Shown here piece after piece: positions 1 through 5,306 of a stretch of 5,306 nt of DNA. The notes under the pieces are model-generated. The model was not told the DNA's origin. It saw only the letters and a program-made list of their open reading frames with translations, and did not search any database. Position 1 is the stretch's first letter, and each line of letters begins with the position of its first letter. This DNA comes from Acidimicrobiia bacterium. Lineage in GTDB: Bacteria > Actinomycetota > Acidimicrobiia > Acidimicrobiales > Ilumatobacteraceae. The stretch spans positions 1 to 5,306 of the forward strand of contig JACDGA010000140.1 in assembly GCA_013815505.1 (NCBI GenBank). Reading direction: 5' to 3'. The position numbers and the translations under genes are program-made.

Positions 1-422
1 ATGTCGTCGCGGGCCTCGAGGCCGGCGCCGACGACTACCTCACGAAGCCGTTCGCCCCGAAGGAGCTGTCGGCGCGCATCCGGGCCATGCTGCGCCGGAT
101 CCGGCCGTCGGCGCAGTCCCACCAGCGACTCACGTTCGGCGACCTCGAGCTCATCCCCGAAGAGGGCAAGGTGCTGCGCAACGGCGACGAGGTGCACCTC
201 ACGAAGACGGAGTTCCGGCTGCTGTGCGAGCTCGCCGACAACCCCGGCAAGGTCTTCAGCAGGGAGTCGCTGCTCGACAAGGTGTGGGGCTACGACTACT
301 TCGGCGACGGCCGGCTCGTCGACGTCCACGTGAGACGGCTGCGCACGAAGATCGAGCTCGATCCGGCCAGCCCGCGCCACGTGGTCACGGTGCGCGGGCT
401 CGGGTACCGGCTGCAGACGTGA
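1..422 (+). CDS. OmpR-family response regulator, 3' part (MtrA-like)
   Basis: This is the C-terminal 139 codons of a DNA-binding response regulator. The reading frame begins at base 3, the gene is cut by the window start, and it ends at TGA 420-422. The visible part opens with the end of the receiver domain: GLEAGADDYLTKPF carries the conserved lysine of the phosphorylation site, followed by the last receiver helix (KELSARIRAMLRR). The rest is a winged-helix effector domain, with the recognition-helix region VWGYDYFGDGRLVDVHVRRL and the closing wing VRGLGYRLQT. OmpR-type regulators are usually about 225-240 residues, so roughly 90 N-terminal residues, including the phospho-accepting aspartate, lie outside the window. 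It presumably receives phosphate from the kinase encoded next and controls transcription. The RLVDVHVRRLR stretch and the gene order resemble actinobacterial MtrA, but orthology cannot be settled from a fragment. Its stop codon is in the same frame as the kinase. Confidence 0.95.
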   Translation, partial: VVAGLEAGADDYLTKPFAPKELSARIRAMLRRIRPSAQSHQRLTFGDLELIPEEGKVLRNGDEVHLTKTEFRLLCELADNPGKVFSRESLLDKVWGYDYFGDGRLVDVHVRRLRTKIELDPASPRHVVTVRGLGYRLQT

Positions 423-430
423 GCGCCGGC

Positions 431-489
431 AGCCAATGAGCGAGCGCTGCGAGCGAATCATCGTCACAGCAGCGAAGCGCTCAGTGGTT
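431..489 (+). repeat. Imperfect inverted repeat in regulator-kinase spacer
   Basis: The arm CCAATGAGCG (433-442) pairs with CGCTCAGTGG (478-487) with one A-G mismatch. After a 2/3-nt internal loop, CGCTGC (445-450) pairs with GCAGCG (469-474), leaving an 18-nt apical loop. Pairs G432-U488 and A431-U489 can extend the base. No T-run follows immediately, so it is not a standard intrinsic terminator. It may be an RNA structure in the transcript or the remains of a palindromic repeat element. Confidence 0.55.
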
Positions 490-582
490 TACCGCCCGTC
501 GTCCCTATCGTTCGTCCACACGGCCACGGTGCACCGCCCGTCGTCCCGATCGACCCTCCACACGGCCACGGTGCACCAATGA
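436..582 (+). other. Possible 48-codon leader ORF ending on the kinase start (ATGA)
   Basis: An ATG at 436 opens a 48-codon frame that ends at TGA 580-582, overlapping the kinase ATG as ATGA. It starts 13 nt after the regulator stop. The product would begin MSERCERIIV and contain a duplicated block (RPSSLSFVHTATV, then RPSSRSTLHTATV) that comes directly from the 42-bp tandem repeat. There is no good Shine-Dalgarno sequence and no recognisable domain. The ATGAGCGAG start repeats that of the kinase, so the frame may be a by-product of the duplication. It could still act as a translational coupler carrying ribosomes from the regulator to the kinase. I do not claim it as an established gene. Confidence 0.2.
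491..574 (+). repeat. Two-copy 42-bp tandem repeat
   Basis: Unit one (491-532) and unit two (533-574) are directly adjacent and match at 38 of 42 positions. The differences are at unit positions 16, 21, 22 and 24. The second copy is followed by ACC, the start of a third unit, just before the kinase ATG. The unit ends in the palindromic string GGTGCACC (528-535 and 570-577). At 42 bp the unit is a whole number of codons, so every reading frame through it stays in phase. Copy one contains TATCGT (506-511), which fits a TANNNT -10 pattern, and copy two does not. Confidence 0.85.
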
Positions 583-2093
583 GCGAGGTGGCCGAGACGC
601 TGCGATCGCCGAGCGCCTTGGCTCCGGCTCCGACGGGACGGCCGTCCCGCCTCGCCCGACTGCTGCGGTCGCGCCCGCAGTCGCTCGGTCTGCGCCAGCG
701 CATCCTCGCCATCTTCACGCTCGGCGCGCTCGGGCTGTCGGCGCTGTTCGCCATCACGGCGTTCGGCCTCGTGCGATCGAACCTGGTCAACCAGCGCGAC
801 AGCACCTCGCTCGACGCCACGTACCGCAACGCCCAGGTGGTGCTCGAACGGCTCGAGGGCAGTCCGCCGACGGCCGAGGTCGCGCTCCTTGCGCTCGACA
901 GCCTCGGCGTGCAGCGCCCGCTCATCAACTACGGGGGCACGTGGTCGTCGGGCAACACCCGCTTCACCGACAGCGCCCTGCCGCCGCAGCTGCGCGACCG
1001 CGTGCTGATGGCGGGAGTCCCGTCGAGCATGACGACCGTGGTCGACAACGAGACGGTGCTCGTCGTCGGTGTCCCGATCCCCGATGTCGGCGCCTACTTC
1101 GAGTTCTTCTCGCTCGAGGAGGACAACAACACGCTCAGCAACGTCGGGCTGTCGCTGATCCTCGCCAGCCTCGTCACCACGCTCCTCGGGGTCGGCCTCG
1201 GGCTGTTCGCCTCACGGCGGGCCGTGCGTCCGTTGGGCGCCGCGGCGCAGGCGGCGACGGCCATCGCCAGCGGCCGTCTCGACACGCGGCTCGAGCCCAC
1301 CGACGACCCCGACCTGACGGTGCTGTCCAACGCCTTCAACGAGATGGCCGCGACACTGCAACGCCGCCTCGAACAGGACGCCCGCTTCGCCTCCGACGTC
1401 AGCCACGAGCTGCGTTCACCGTTGATGACGCTGTCGGCGTCGGTCGAGGTGATGGATTCGAGGCGCGACGAGATGCCCGAGCGAGCGCAGACGGCTCTCG
1501 ACCTCTTGAAGAGCGATGTCGTGCGATTCCAGAGCCTCGTCGAGGACCTGCTCGAGATCAGCCGGTACGACGCCGGTGCCGTGCGCCTCCACCTCGAACC
1601 GCTGCTGGCCGCCGAGTTCGTGCGCAATGCCGTCGCCGTCAGCAGCCTCCCGGAGACGCCCGTCCAGGTGTCGCCGCAAGCGGAGGACATCGTCATCGAG
1701 GCCGACCGGCGACGCCTCGCGCGGGTCGTCGCCAACCTCATCGACAATGCGAGGGCATACGGCGGCGGCAGTCCCACGGTCTCGATCGCCGAAGCCAACG
1801 CGGCCAACGAGATCAGCGAGGCCGACGAGGAGGTGTCGCACGTGCACATCGTCGTCGAGGATTCGGGTCCCGGGATCGCTGCCGACGAGCGCGAGCGGAT
1901 CTTCGACCGCTTCTCGCGAGGTGCGGCGGCGGCGGGACGGCGCGGCGGCACCGAGGGCGCCGGGCTCGGGCTGTCGCTCGTTGCCGAGCACGTGCGGATG
2001 CACGGCGGGCGCGTGTGGGCGGAGGATCGTCCCAACGACGAGCCGGGCGCGCGCTTCGTGATCGAGTTGGTGACGGTGAGGGACGAGCCGTGA
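579..2093 (+). CDS. Membrane sensor histidine kinase with HAMP domain (MtrB-like)
   Basis: This 504-residue protein is a transmembrane sensor kinase that autophosphorylates a histidine and passes the phosphate to a response regulator, most likely the one encoded upstream. A basic cytoplasmic N-terminus (about 1-40) precedes TM1 (about 42-65), an external sensor segment of about 120 residues, TM2 (about 190-211) and a HAMP linker (about 211-264). The dimerisation helix carries the H-box FASDVSHELRSP, with His276 as the predicted phosphosite. The ATPase domain shows the N box (NLIDN, 386-390), G1 (DSGPGI, 428-433), the F box (FDRF, 442-445) and G2 (GAGLGL, 460-465). All catalytic boxes are intact. 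An acidic loop around 404-420 is somewhat long. ATG 579 is the only standard start that leaves the N-terminus intact. The frame stays open back to 423, but no ATG, GTG or TTG lies in that part. No Shine-Dalgarno is visible, so coupling to upstream translation is plausible. The 3' end overlaps the lipoprotein gene. Confidence 0.96.
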   Translation: MSEVAETLRSPSALAPAPTGRPSRLARLLRSRPQSLGLRQRILAIFTLGALGLSALFAITAFGLVRSNLVNQRDSTSLDATYRNAQVVLERLEGSPPTAEVALLALDSLGVQRPLINYGGTWSSGNTRFTDSALPPQLRDRVLMAGVPSSMTTVVDNETVLVVGVPIPDVGAYFEFFSLEEDNNTLSNVGLSLILASLVTTLLGVGLGLFASRRAVRPLGAAAQAATAIASGRLDTRLEPTDDPDLTVLSNAFNEMAATLQRRLEQDARFASDVSHELRSPLMTLSASVEVMDSRRDEMPERAQTALDLLKSDVVRFQSLVEDLLEISRYDAGAVRLHLEPLLAAEFVRNAVAVSSLPETPVQVSPQAEDIVIEADRRRLARVVANLIDNARAYGGGSPTVSIAEANAANEISEADEEVSHVHIVVEDSGPGIAADERERIFDRFSRGAAAAGRRGGTEGAGLGLSLVAEHVRMHGGRVWAEDRPNDEPGARFVIELVTVRDEP

Positions 2094-2707
2094 CCCGTCG
2101 TCTCGGCGTACTGCGCCTGGCGGGTGCCGTCGTCGTGGCGTTGACGGCGGTGGGCTGCTCGATCCGTGTCGACGACGAGCCGCGTGACATCGCCGAGGAG
2201 AACCGGCGCGAGCTCGAGCGCGGAGGTCAGGAGGAGCCCGGCACCGCAACCGGCGCGACTCGGGTGTTCCTCGTCGCCCCGTCGGAGGCGAACGATCGCC
2301 AGGTGCTGCGCTCGGTGCTGCGCGACAGCGCCGGTGACGCTCCGGCCGTGACCGAGGAGCTGCTGCGCGGTCCCAATGACGCCGAGGTCGGTGCGGGTCT
2401 GCGCACGGAGGTCCCGCCCGGTTTGCGCCTGCTGTCGGCGTCGCGGCTCGGCGACACGGTCGTCGTCAACGTGTCCGACGAGATGCTCGACGTGTCGGGC
2501 GACGCGCTGATCCTCGCCGTTGCCCAGATCGTCGCCACGCTGACCCAGCTCGACGGCGTCAAAGCCGTGCGGCTGACCGTCGAGGGTGATCCGGACGCGT
2601 TGACGGGTGGCAGCGCGACGCCGCTCGACGGCCCGCTGACCGTGTACGACTTCGCCGGCCTGATCGAGTCCAGTCAACCGGCCGTCCCCGGCCTCCCCTC
2701 ACGCTGA
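2090..2707 (+). CDS. GerMN-domain lipoprotein, short LpqB-like
   Basis: This 205-residue predicted lipoprotein starts at GTG 2090, overlapping the kinase stop as GTGA, so it is almost certainly co-translated with the kinase. The N-terminus is a lipoprotein signal: arginines at 3-4, a hydrophobic stretch (about 5-22) and AVGC with the lipidated Cys23. The -3 residue is alanine, a looser lipobox than the LAGC type. A charged, flexible linker (about 27-56) leads to a GerMN (sporulation and spore germination) domain at about 58-170. That domain is recognised by VFLVAPSE, VTEELLRGPNDAE, LRTEVPPGLRLLS, VVVNVSDEML and AQIVATLTQL; the tail contains PLTVYDFAGLI. In actinobacteria LpqB, encoded after mtrB, has a GerMN domain followed by a large beta-propeller-like region and modulates the kinase. 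Here only the GerMN part is present, and the protein ends about 20 residues after it. A role as an extracytoplasmic partner of the kinase is inferred from position and domain. Confidence 0.9.
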   Translation: MTRRLGVLRLAGAVVVALTAVGCSIRVDDEPRDIAEENRRELERGGQEEPGTATGATRVFLVAPSEANDRQVLRSVLRDSAGDAPAVTEELLRGPNDAEVGAGLRTEVPPGLRLLSASRLGDTVVVNVSDEMLDVSGDALILAVAQIVATLTQLDGVKAVRLTVEGDPDALTGGSATPLDGPLTVYDFAGLIESSQPAVPGLPSR

Positions 2708-2775
2708 CACGTGGTGACGCCCCTTGTCGCCCGTGTCGGCATTTTCCCACCGGCGCCGCGTGTTTTTCGCTTGAC
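2708..2775. other. Convergent intergenic gap, no clear terminator
   Basis: This 68-bp stretch separates the ends of the lipoprotein and phosphofructokinase genes. It contains the palindrome CGGCGCCG (2751-2758) and a five-T run (2763-2767) on the plus strand. That pairing is suggestive of termination, but the palindrome leaves no hairpin loop and I found no longer stem. It may terminate the plus-strand operon weakly. Nothing comparable is seen for the minus strand. Confidence 0.3.
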
Positions 2776-3828
2776 TCAGACGAAGAAGAGGTCGGCGATC
2801 TCGCGGTAGAGCGCCATGTCGACGGGGCGTGACTTTCCGGCGGCGATCGCCATCGGCGCCCGCTCGATCTGGGTGCCGGACAGCACGACCATCTGACCGA
2901 ACGCCGCGTCGTGCACGGCGTCGATGGCGGCGAGCCCGTAGCGAGTCGACAGCACGCGGTCGAACGCTGTCGGCGTGCCACCGCGCTGGACGTGACCGAG
3001 GTTGACGACCCGGGTCTCGTAGCCGGTGCCGTCGCCGATCTGGCGGGCGATCAGCTCGGAGATCCCGCCGAGGCGCACGTGGCCGAACTGGTCGTACTCC
3101 TTGTCGGGGCTCATGTCGGAGTCGGCGGGTGGCTCGGTGCCCTCGGCGACGACGACGATCGAGGCGTAGCGACCGCGTTCGTGGCGCACGATCAGCCGCT
3201 CGCAGACCTGGTTGATGTCGTAGCGCAGCTCGGGGATCAGCACCGCCGTCGCTCCCCCGCCGATCGCTGCGTAGAGCGCGATCCAGCCGGAGTGGCGGCC
3301 CATCACCTCGACGACGAGGACGCGGTCGTGGCTCTCCGCCGTCGTGTGCAGGCGGTCGATCGCGTCCGTGGCGATCTGCACGGCCGTGTCGAACCCGAAC
3401 GTCTGGTCGGTGCCGACGATGTCGTTGTCGATCGTCTTGGGCACGCCGACGATGGGGACGCCGTGGTCGCCGTGGAGGCGGTTGGCGACGCTGAGCGTGC
3501 CATTGCCGCCGATGACGATCAGCGCGTCCAGACCGAGCTCGGCAATGCTGTCCGTCACTTCATCGACGTGACCCTCGTGGTCGAACGGGCTCCCCCGCCT
3601 GGTGCCGAGCAGCGTGCCGCCGCGGGGCAGGAAGCCGCGCAGTTGCTCGACGGTGAGCGGCATCGTGCGCCGCTGCCGGATGCCGTCCCATGCGTCGAGG
3701 ATCCCGACGACCTCGTCGTGGTAGTGGCGCTCGGCCTTGCGGACGATCGCCCGGATGACTGCATTGAGGCCGGGGCAGTCGCCGCCACCGGTGAGCACCC
3801 CGACTCGCACGGCGTCAGCGTAGGACAT
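2776..3828 (-). CDS. pfkA: 6-phosphofructokinase, actinobacterial mixed-substrate group
   Basis: This enzyme phosphorylates fructose 6-phosphate to fructose 1,6-bisphosphate in the cytoplasm, the committing step of glycolysis. From ATG 3828 it is 350 residues. GTG 3810, at codon 7, would give 344 residues starting VRVGVLTGGGDCPGLN, which matches where relatives such as mycobacterial PfkA begin, so that start is equally credible. Landmarks from ATG 3828 are GGGDCPGLN (14-22), GTLLGTRRGSP (71-81), the nucleotide loop IGGNGT (106-111), PKTIDND (130-136) with catalytic-base Asp134, MGRHSGW (176-182), IPEL (198-201) and GHVQRGGTPTAFDR (278-291). The loop has Gly110, as in ATP-dependent enzymes, but Lys131, as in PPi-dependent ones. 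Asn109 replaces the acidic residue normally seen. The phosphoryl donor is therefore probably ATP but not certain. Longer in-frame starts up to 3978 would run far into the glycerol kinase gene and are unlikely. Confidence 0.94.
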   Translation of the reverse strand: MSYADAVRVGVLTGGGDCPGLNAVIRAIVRKAERHYHDEVVGILDAWDGIRQRRTMPLTVEQLRGFLPRGGTLLGTRRGSPFDHEGHVDEVTDSIAELGLDALIVIGGNGTLSVANRLHGDHGVPIVGVPKTIDNDIVGTDQTFGFDTAVQIATDAIDRLHTTAESHDRVLVVEVMGRHSGWIALYAAIGGGATAVLIPELRYDINQVCERLIVRHERGRYASIVVVAEGTEPPADSDMSPDKEYDQFGHVRLGGISELIARQIGDGTGYETRVVNLGHVQRGGTPTAFDRVLSTRYGLAAIDAVHDAAFGQMVVLSGTQIERAPMAIAAGKSRPVDMALYREIADLFFV

Positions 3829-3874
3829 CGCCGAGCGTGGGGCAGGGGTACGGCGAGCGGGTAACTTCCGGCCC
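3829..3874. promoter_or_regulatory. Divergent pfkA/glpK promoter region, possible leaderless starts
   Basis: Only 46 bp separate the two divergent starts, and neither has a Shine-Dalgarno sequence. On the plus strand TAACTT (3862-3867) lies 7 nt before the GTG at 3875, the spacing expected if transcription begins at the start codon. On the minus strand TACGCT (3822-3817) lies 6 nt before the alternative pfkA GTG at 3810. Both fit the TANNNT -10 pattern of actinobacterial leaderless promoters. No convincing -35 box is visible for either. Confidence 0.4.
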
Positions 3875-5306
3875 GTGACTCGCTGCGTGATCGCCGTCGA
3901 TGCCGGGACGAGCAGCGTGCGGGCGAGGGCCATCGGCGCCGACGGGAGCGACGGGCCGAGCGCGGGACGCGAGTTCACCCAGTACTACCCGAGGCCGGGT
4001 TGGGTCGAGCACGACGCCGCCGAGATCTGGGACGTGACCCAGGCGGTGCTGCGCGAGGTGATCGAGGCGGTCGGCGTCGACGACGTGGCGTGCATCGGCA
4101 TCACGAACCAACGCGAGACCATCGTTGCGTGGGACCGTACGACGGGTGAGCCCTTCGGGCGCGCCATCGTCTGGCAGGACCGGCGAACGGCGGCACGCTG
4201 CGACGAGCTGGAGGCCGACGGGGTGCTTGCGGTCGTCAGGGAGCGCACGGGTCTCGTGCTCGATCCGTACTTCAGCGGCACGAAGATCGAATGGCTGCTG
4301 ACCGAGGGCGCTGTGCCGTCCGACGATCGGCTCGCCATCGGCACGATCGACACGTGGCTGATCTGGAACATGACGGGTGGCGAGGTGCACGCCACCGACC
4401 CGTCCAACGCCTGCCGCACCATGCTCTACGACATCGGCAAGCGCCAGTGGGATCGCGAGCTGTGCGAGCTGTTCGGCGTGCCGCCCGCCTGCCTCCCCGA
4501 GCTGCAGCCGTCGAGTGGTCGATTCGGCCTGACGTCACAGCGCTGCGGTGTGCCGGCGGGCATCCCGATCAGCGGTGTCGCCGGCGACCAGCAGGCGGCG
4601 CTGATCGGGCAGGCGTGCGTCCGCGAGGGCATGGCGAAGAACACGTTCGGGACCGGCAGCTTCGTGCTGCTCAACGTCGGTGCGTCGGTGCCGGCACCGA
4701 CCGACGGCATGTTGACGAGCGTCGGCTGGGAGCTCGCCGACGGGTCCGTGACGTACGTGCTCGAGGGGTCGATCTTCGTGACCGGAGCCGCGGTGCAGTG
4801 GCTGCGCGACGGGTTGGGCATCATCGACGACGCCGCCGAGACGGGACCGCTCGCAGAGTCGGTCGACAGCACCGACGGCGTCGTCATCGTGCCGGCGTTC
4901 ACCGGCCTCGGCTCGCCCTACTGGGATCCGTACGCCCGCGGCACGGTGCTCGGGATCAGCAGGGGCACCACGCGCGCTCACCTCGCCCGCGCCGTCGTCG
5001 AGTCGATGGCGTACCAGACCCGCGACGTGATCGAGGCGATGAAGTCGGCGAGCGGCGTCGAGGTGTCCGACCTCCGCATCGACGGCGGCGCCTCGGCGAT
5101 GGACCTGCTGGCGCAACTCTGCGCCGACCAGCTCGGCGTCACGGTGCGGCGCCCGACCGACCTCGAGACCACGTCTCGTGGCGCCGCGTTCCTCGCCGGC
5201 ATCGCCGAGGGCGTGTGGGACGGGCTGGAGAGCCTTGCCGAGACGTGGACGCTCGAGCGGGCATTCACCCCGACACCGGACCGTGACGGCCCGGACGCCG
5301 CCTACG
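3875..5306 (+). CDS. glpK: Glycerol kinase, 3' end cut by window
   Basis: This FGGY-family kinase uses ATP to phosphorylate glycerol to sn-glycerol 3-phosphate, which traps imported glycerol and feeds it to glycolysis or lipid synthesis. The 477 codons seen from GTG 3875 match a family of about 500 residues, so about 25 C-terminal residues are missing. No other start fits: the frame meets TAG at 3821 with no ATG, GTG or TTG between. Landmarks are the N-terminal phosphate loop DAGTSSVRA (9-17), PRPGWVEHD (39-47), GITNQRET (75-82), WQDRRT (100-105), YFSGTK (132-137), HATDPSNACRTML (172-184), GVAGDQQAAL (234-243), KNTFGTGSF (255-263), then FTGLGSPYWDPYARGT, AYQTRD and RIDGGAS further on. Glycerol-contact residues of E. 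coli GlpK have equivalents here: Arg80, Glu81, Tyr132, Asp238, Gln239 and Phe263. The phosphate loop departs from the usual DQGTTSSR. No glpF or glpD is in view. Confidence 0.95.
   Translation, partial: MTRCVIAVDAGTSSVRARAIGADGSDGPSAGREFTQYYPRPGWVEHDAAEIWDVTQAVLREVIEAVGVDDVACIGITNQRETIVAWDRTTGEPFGRAIVWQDRRTAARCDELEADGVLAVVRERTGLVLDPYFSGTKIEWLLTEGAVPSDDRLAIGTIDTWLIWNMTGGEVHATDPSNACRTMLYDIGKRQWDRELCELFGVPPACLPELQPSSGRFGLTSQRCGVPAGIPISGVAGDQQAALIGQACVREGMAKNTFGTGSFVLLNVGASVPAPTDGMLTSVGWELADGSVTYVLEGSIFVTGAAVQWLRDGLGIIDDAAETGPLAESVDSTDGVVIVPAFTGLGSPYWDPYARGTVLGISRGTTRAHLARAVVESMAYQTRDVIEAMKSASGVEVSDLRIDGGASAMDLLAQLCADQLGVTVRRPTDLETTSRGAAFLAGIAEGVWDGLESLAETWTLERAFTPTPDRDGPDAAY

Larger units (their letters stand above)
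433..587 (+). repeat. 12-nt direct repeat bracketing the spacer and duplicating the kinase start
   Basis: CCAATGAGCGAG occurs at 433-444 and again at 576-587. The second copy contains the kinase ATG (579-581) and its first codons. Removing one copy and the 131 bp between them (143 bp in all) would place the kinase ATG 13 nt after the regulator stop, an ordinary operon spacing. This suggests that the intervening DNA arose by insertion with target duplication or by local duplication. The event itself is inferred; the repeat is seen directly. Confidence 0.6.

Noticed and set aside
464..928. Open frame of 154 codons on the minus strand covering the spacer repeats and the kinase 5' end
   Set aside because: It overlaps the well-supported kinase, has no recognisable domain, and its repeated PWPCG..IGTTGG segment is simply the 42-bp tandem repeat read backwards.
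2090..2158. Twin-arginine export signal on the lipoprotein
   Set aside because: The arginine pair TRRLGV lacks the usual phenylalanine-leucine that follows in Tat motifs. An ordinary Sec lipoprotein signal explains the sequence better.
1094..2677. Long minus-strand open frame of 527 codons under the kinase and lipoprotein
   Set aside because: Long antisense open frames are expected opposite GC-rich genes. The product is arginine/serine-rich, without domains, while the plus strand shows every kinase box and a GerMN domain.
2751..2767. Intrinsic terminator at the end of the lipoprotein operon
   Set aside because: CGGCGCCG is followed by a T-run, but the palindrome has no room for a loop and no longer stem could be found, so it is noted only as a weak possibility.
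2911..3864. Plus-strand open frame of 317 codons opposite phosphofructokinase
   Set aside because: The product is valine/aspartate-rich with no domain, and it is fully antisense to a gene with intact PFK motifs.
4291..5286. Plus-strand open frame of 331 codons near the window end
   Set aside because: It is an out-of-frame shadow of glycerol kinase. It is arginine-rich with no motifs, whereas the frame from GTG 3875 reads every GlpK signature.

Overview
The window comes from a high-GC genome. Codon third positions are almost all G or C, GTG starts are used, and clear Shine-Dalgarno sequences are missing. The gene content points to the Actinomycetota: an MtrA/MtrB/LpqB-like two-component and lipoprotein cluster, a phosphofructokinase of the actinobacterial mixed-substrate group, and a glycerol kinase. 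The exact lineage cannot be read from the sequence. An acidimicrobial or other non-model actinobacterium is only a guess.

Layout. Bases 1-2707 on the plus strand form a signalling cluster. It holds the 3' part of an OmpR-family response regulator (1-422), a 156-bp spacer, a membrane histidine kinase (579-2093), and a GerMN-domain lipoprotein (2090-2707) that overlaps the kinase stop by GTGA. A short convergent gap (2708-2775) follows. A minus-strand phosphofructokinase occupies 2776-3828. It is divergent from a plus-strand glycerol kinase that starts at GTG 3875 and runs off the window end. Both edge genes are partial. No gene-free stretch exceeds 156 bases, and I saw no RNA genes, CRISPR array or recognisable transposase.

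How the parts fit. The regulator, kinase and lipoprotein have the order and domain content of mtrA-mtrB-lpqB, where the lipoprotein is thought to modulate the kinase from outside the membrane. Here the lipoprotein is reduced to its GerMN portion. The two metabolic genes act in lower carbon metabolism: glycerol kinase makes glycerol 3-phosphate, and phosphofructokinase commits fructose 6-phosphate to glycolysis. They share a 46-bp divergent spacer that looks suited to leaderless transcription.

The most unusual part is the regulator-kinase spacer (423-578). It holds a 42-bp tandem duplication, a 12-nt direct repeat that copies the kinase start region, and a long inverted repeat. One arm of that inverted repeat can also pair with the kinase start codon. 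The spacer looks like an insertion or duplication and may control kinase translation. A second point of interest is the phosphofructokinase nucleotide site, which reads GGNGT with a PPi-type lysine in PKTIDND.
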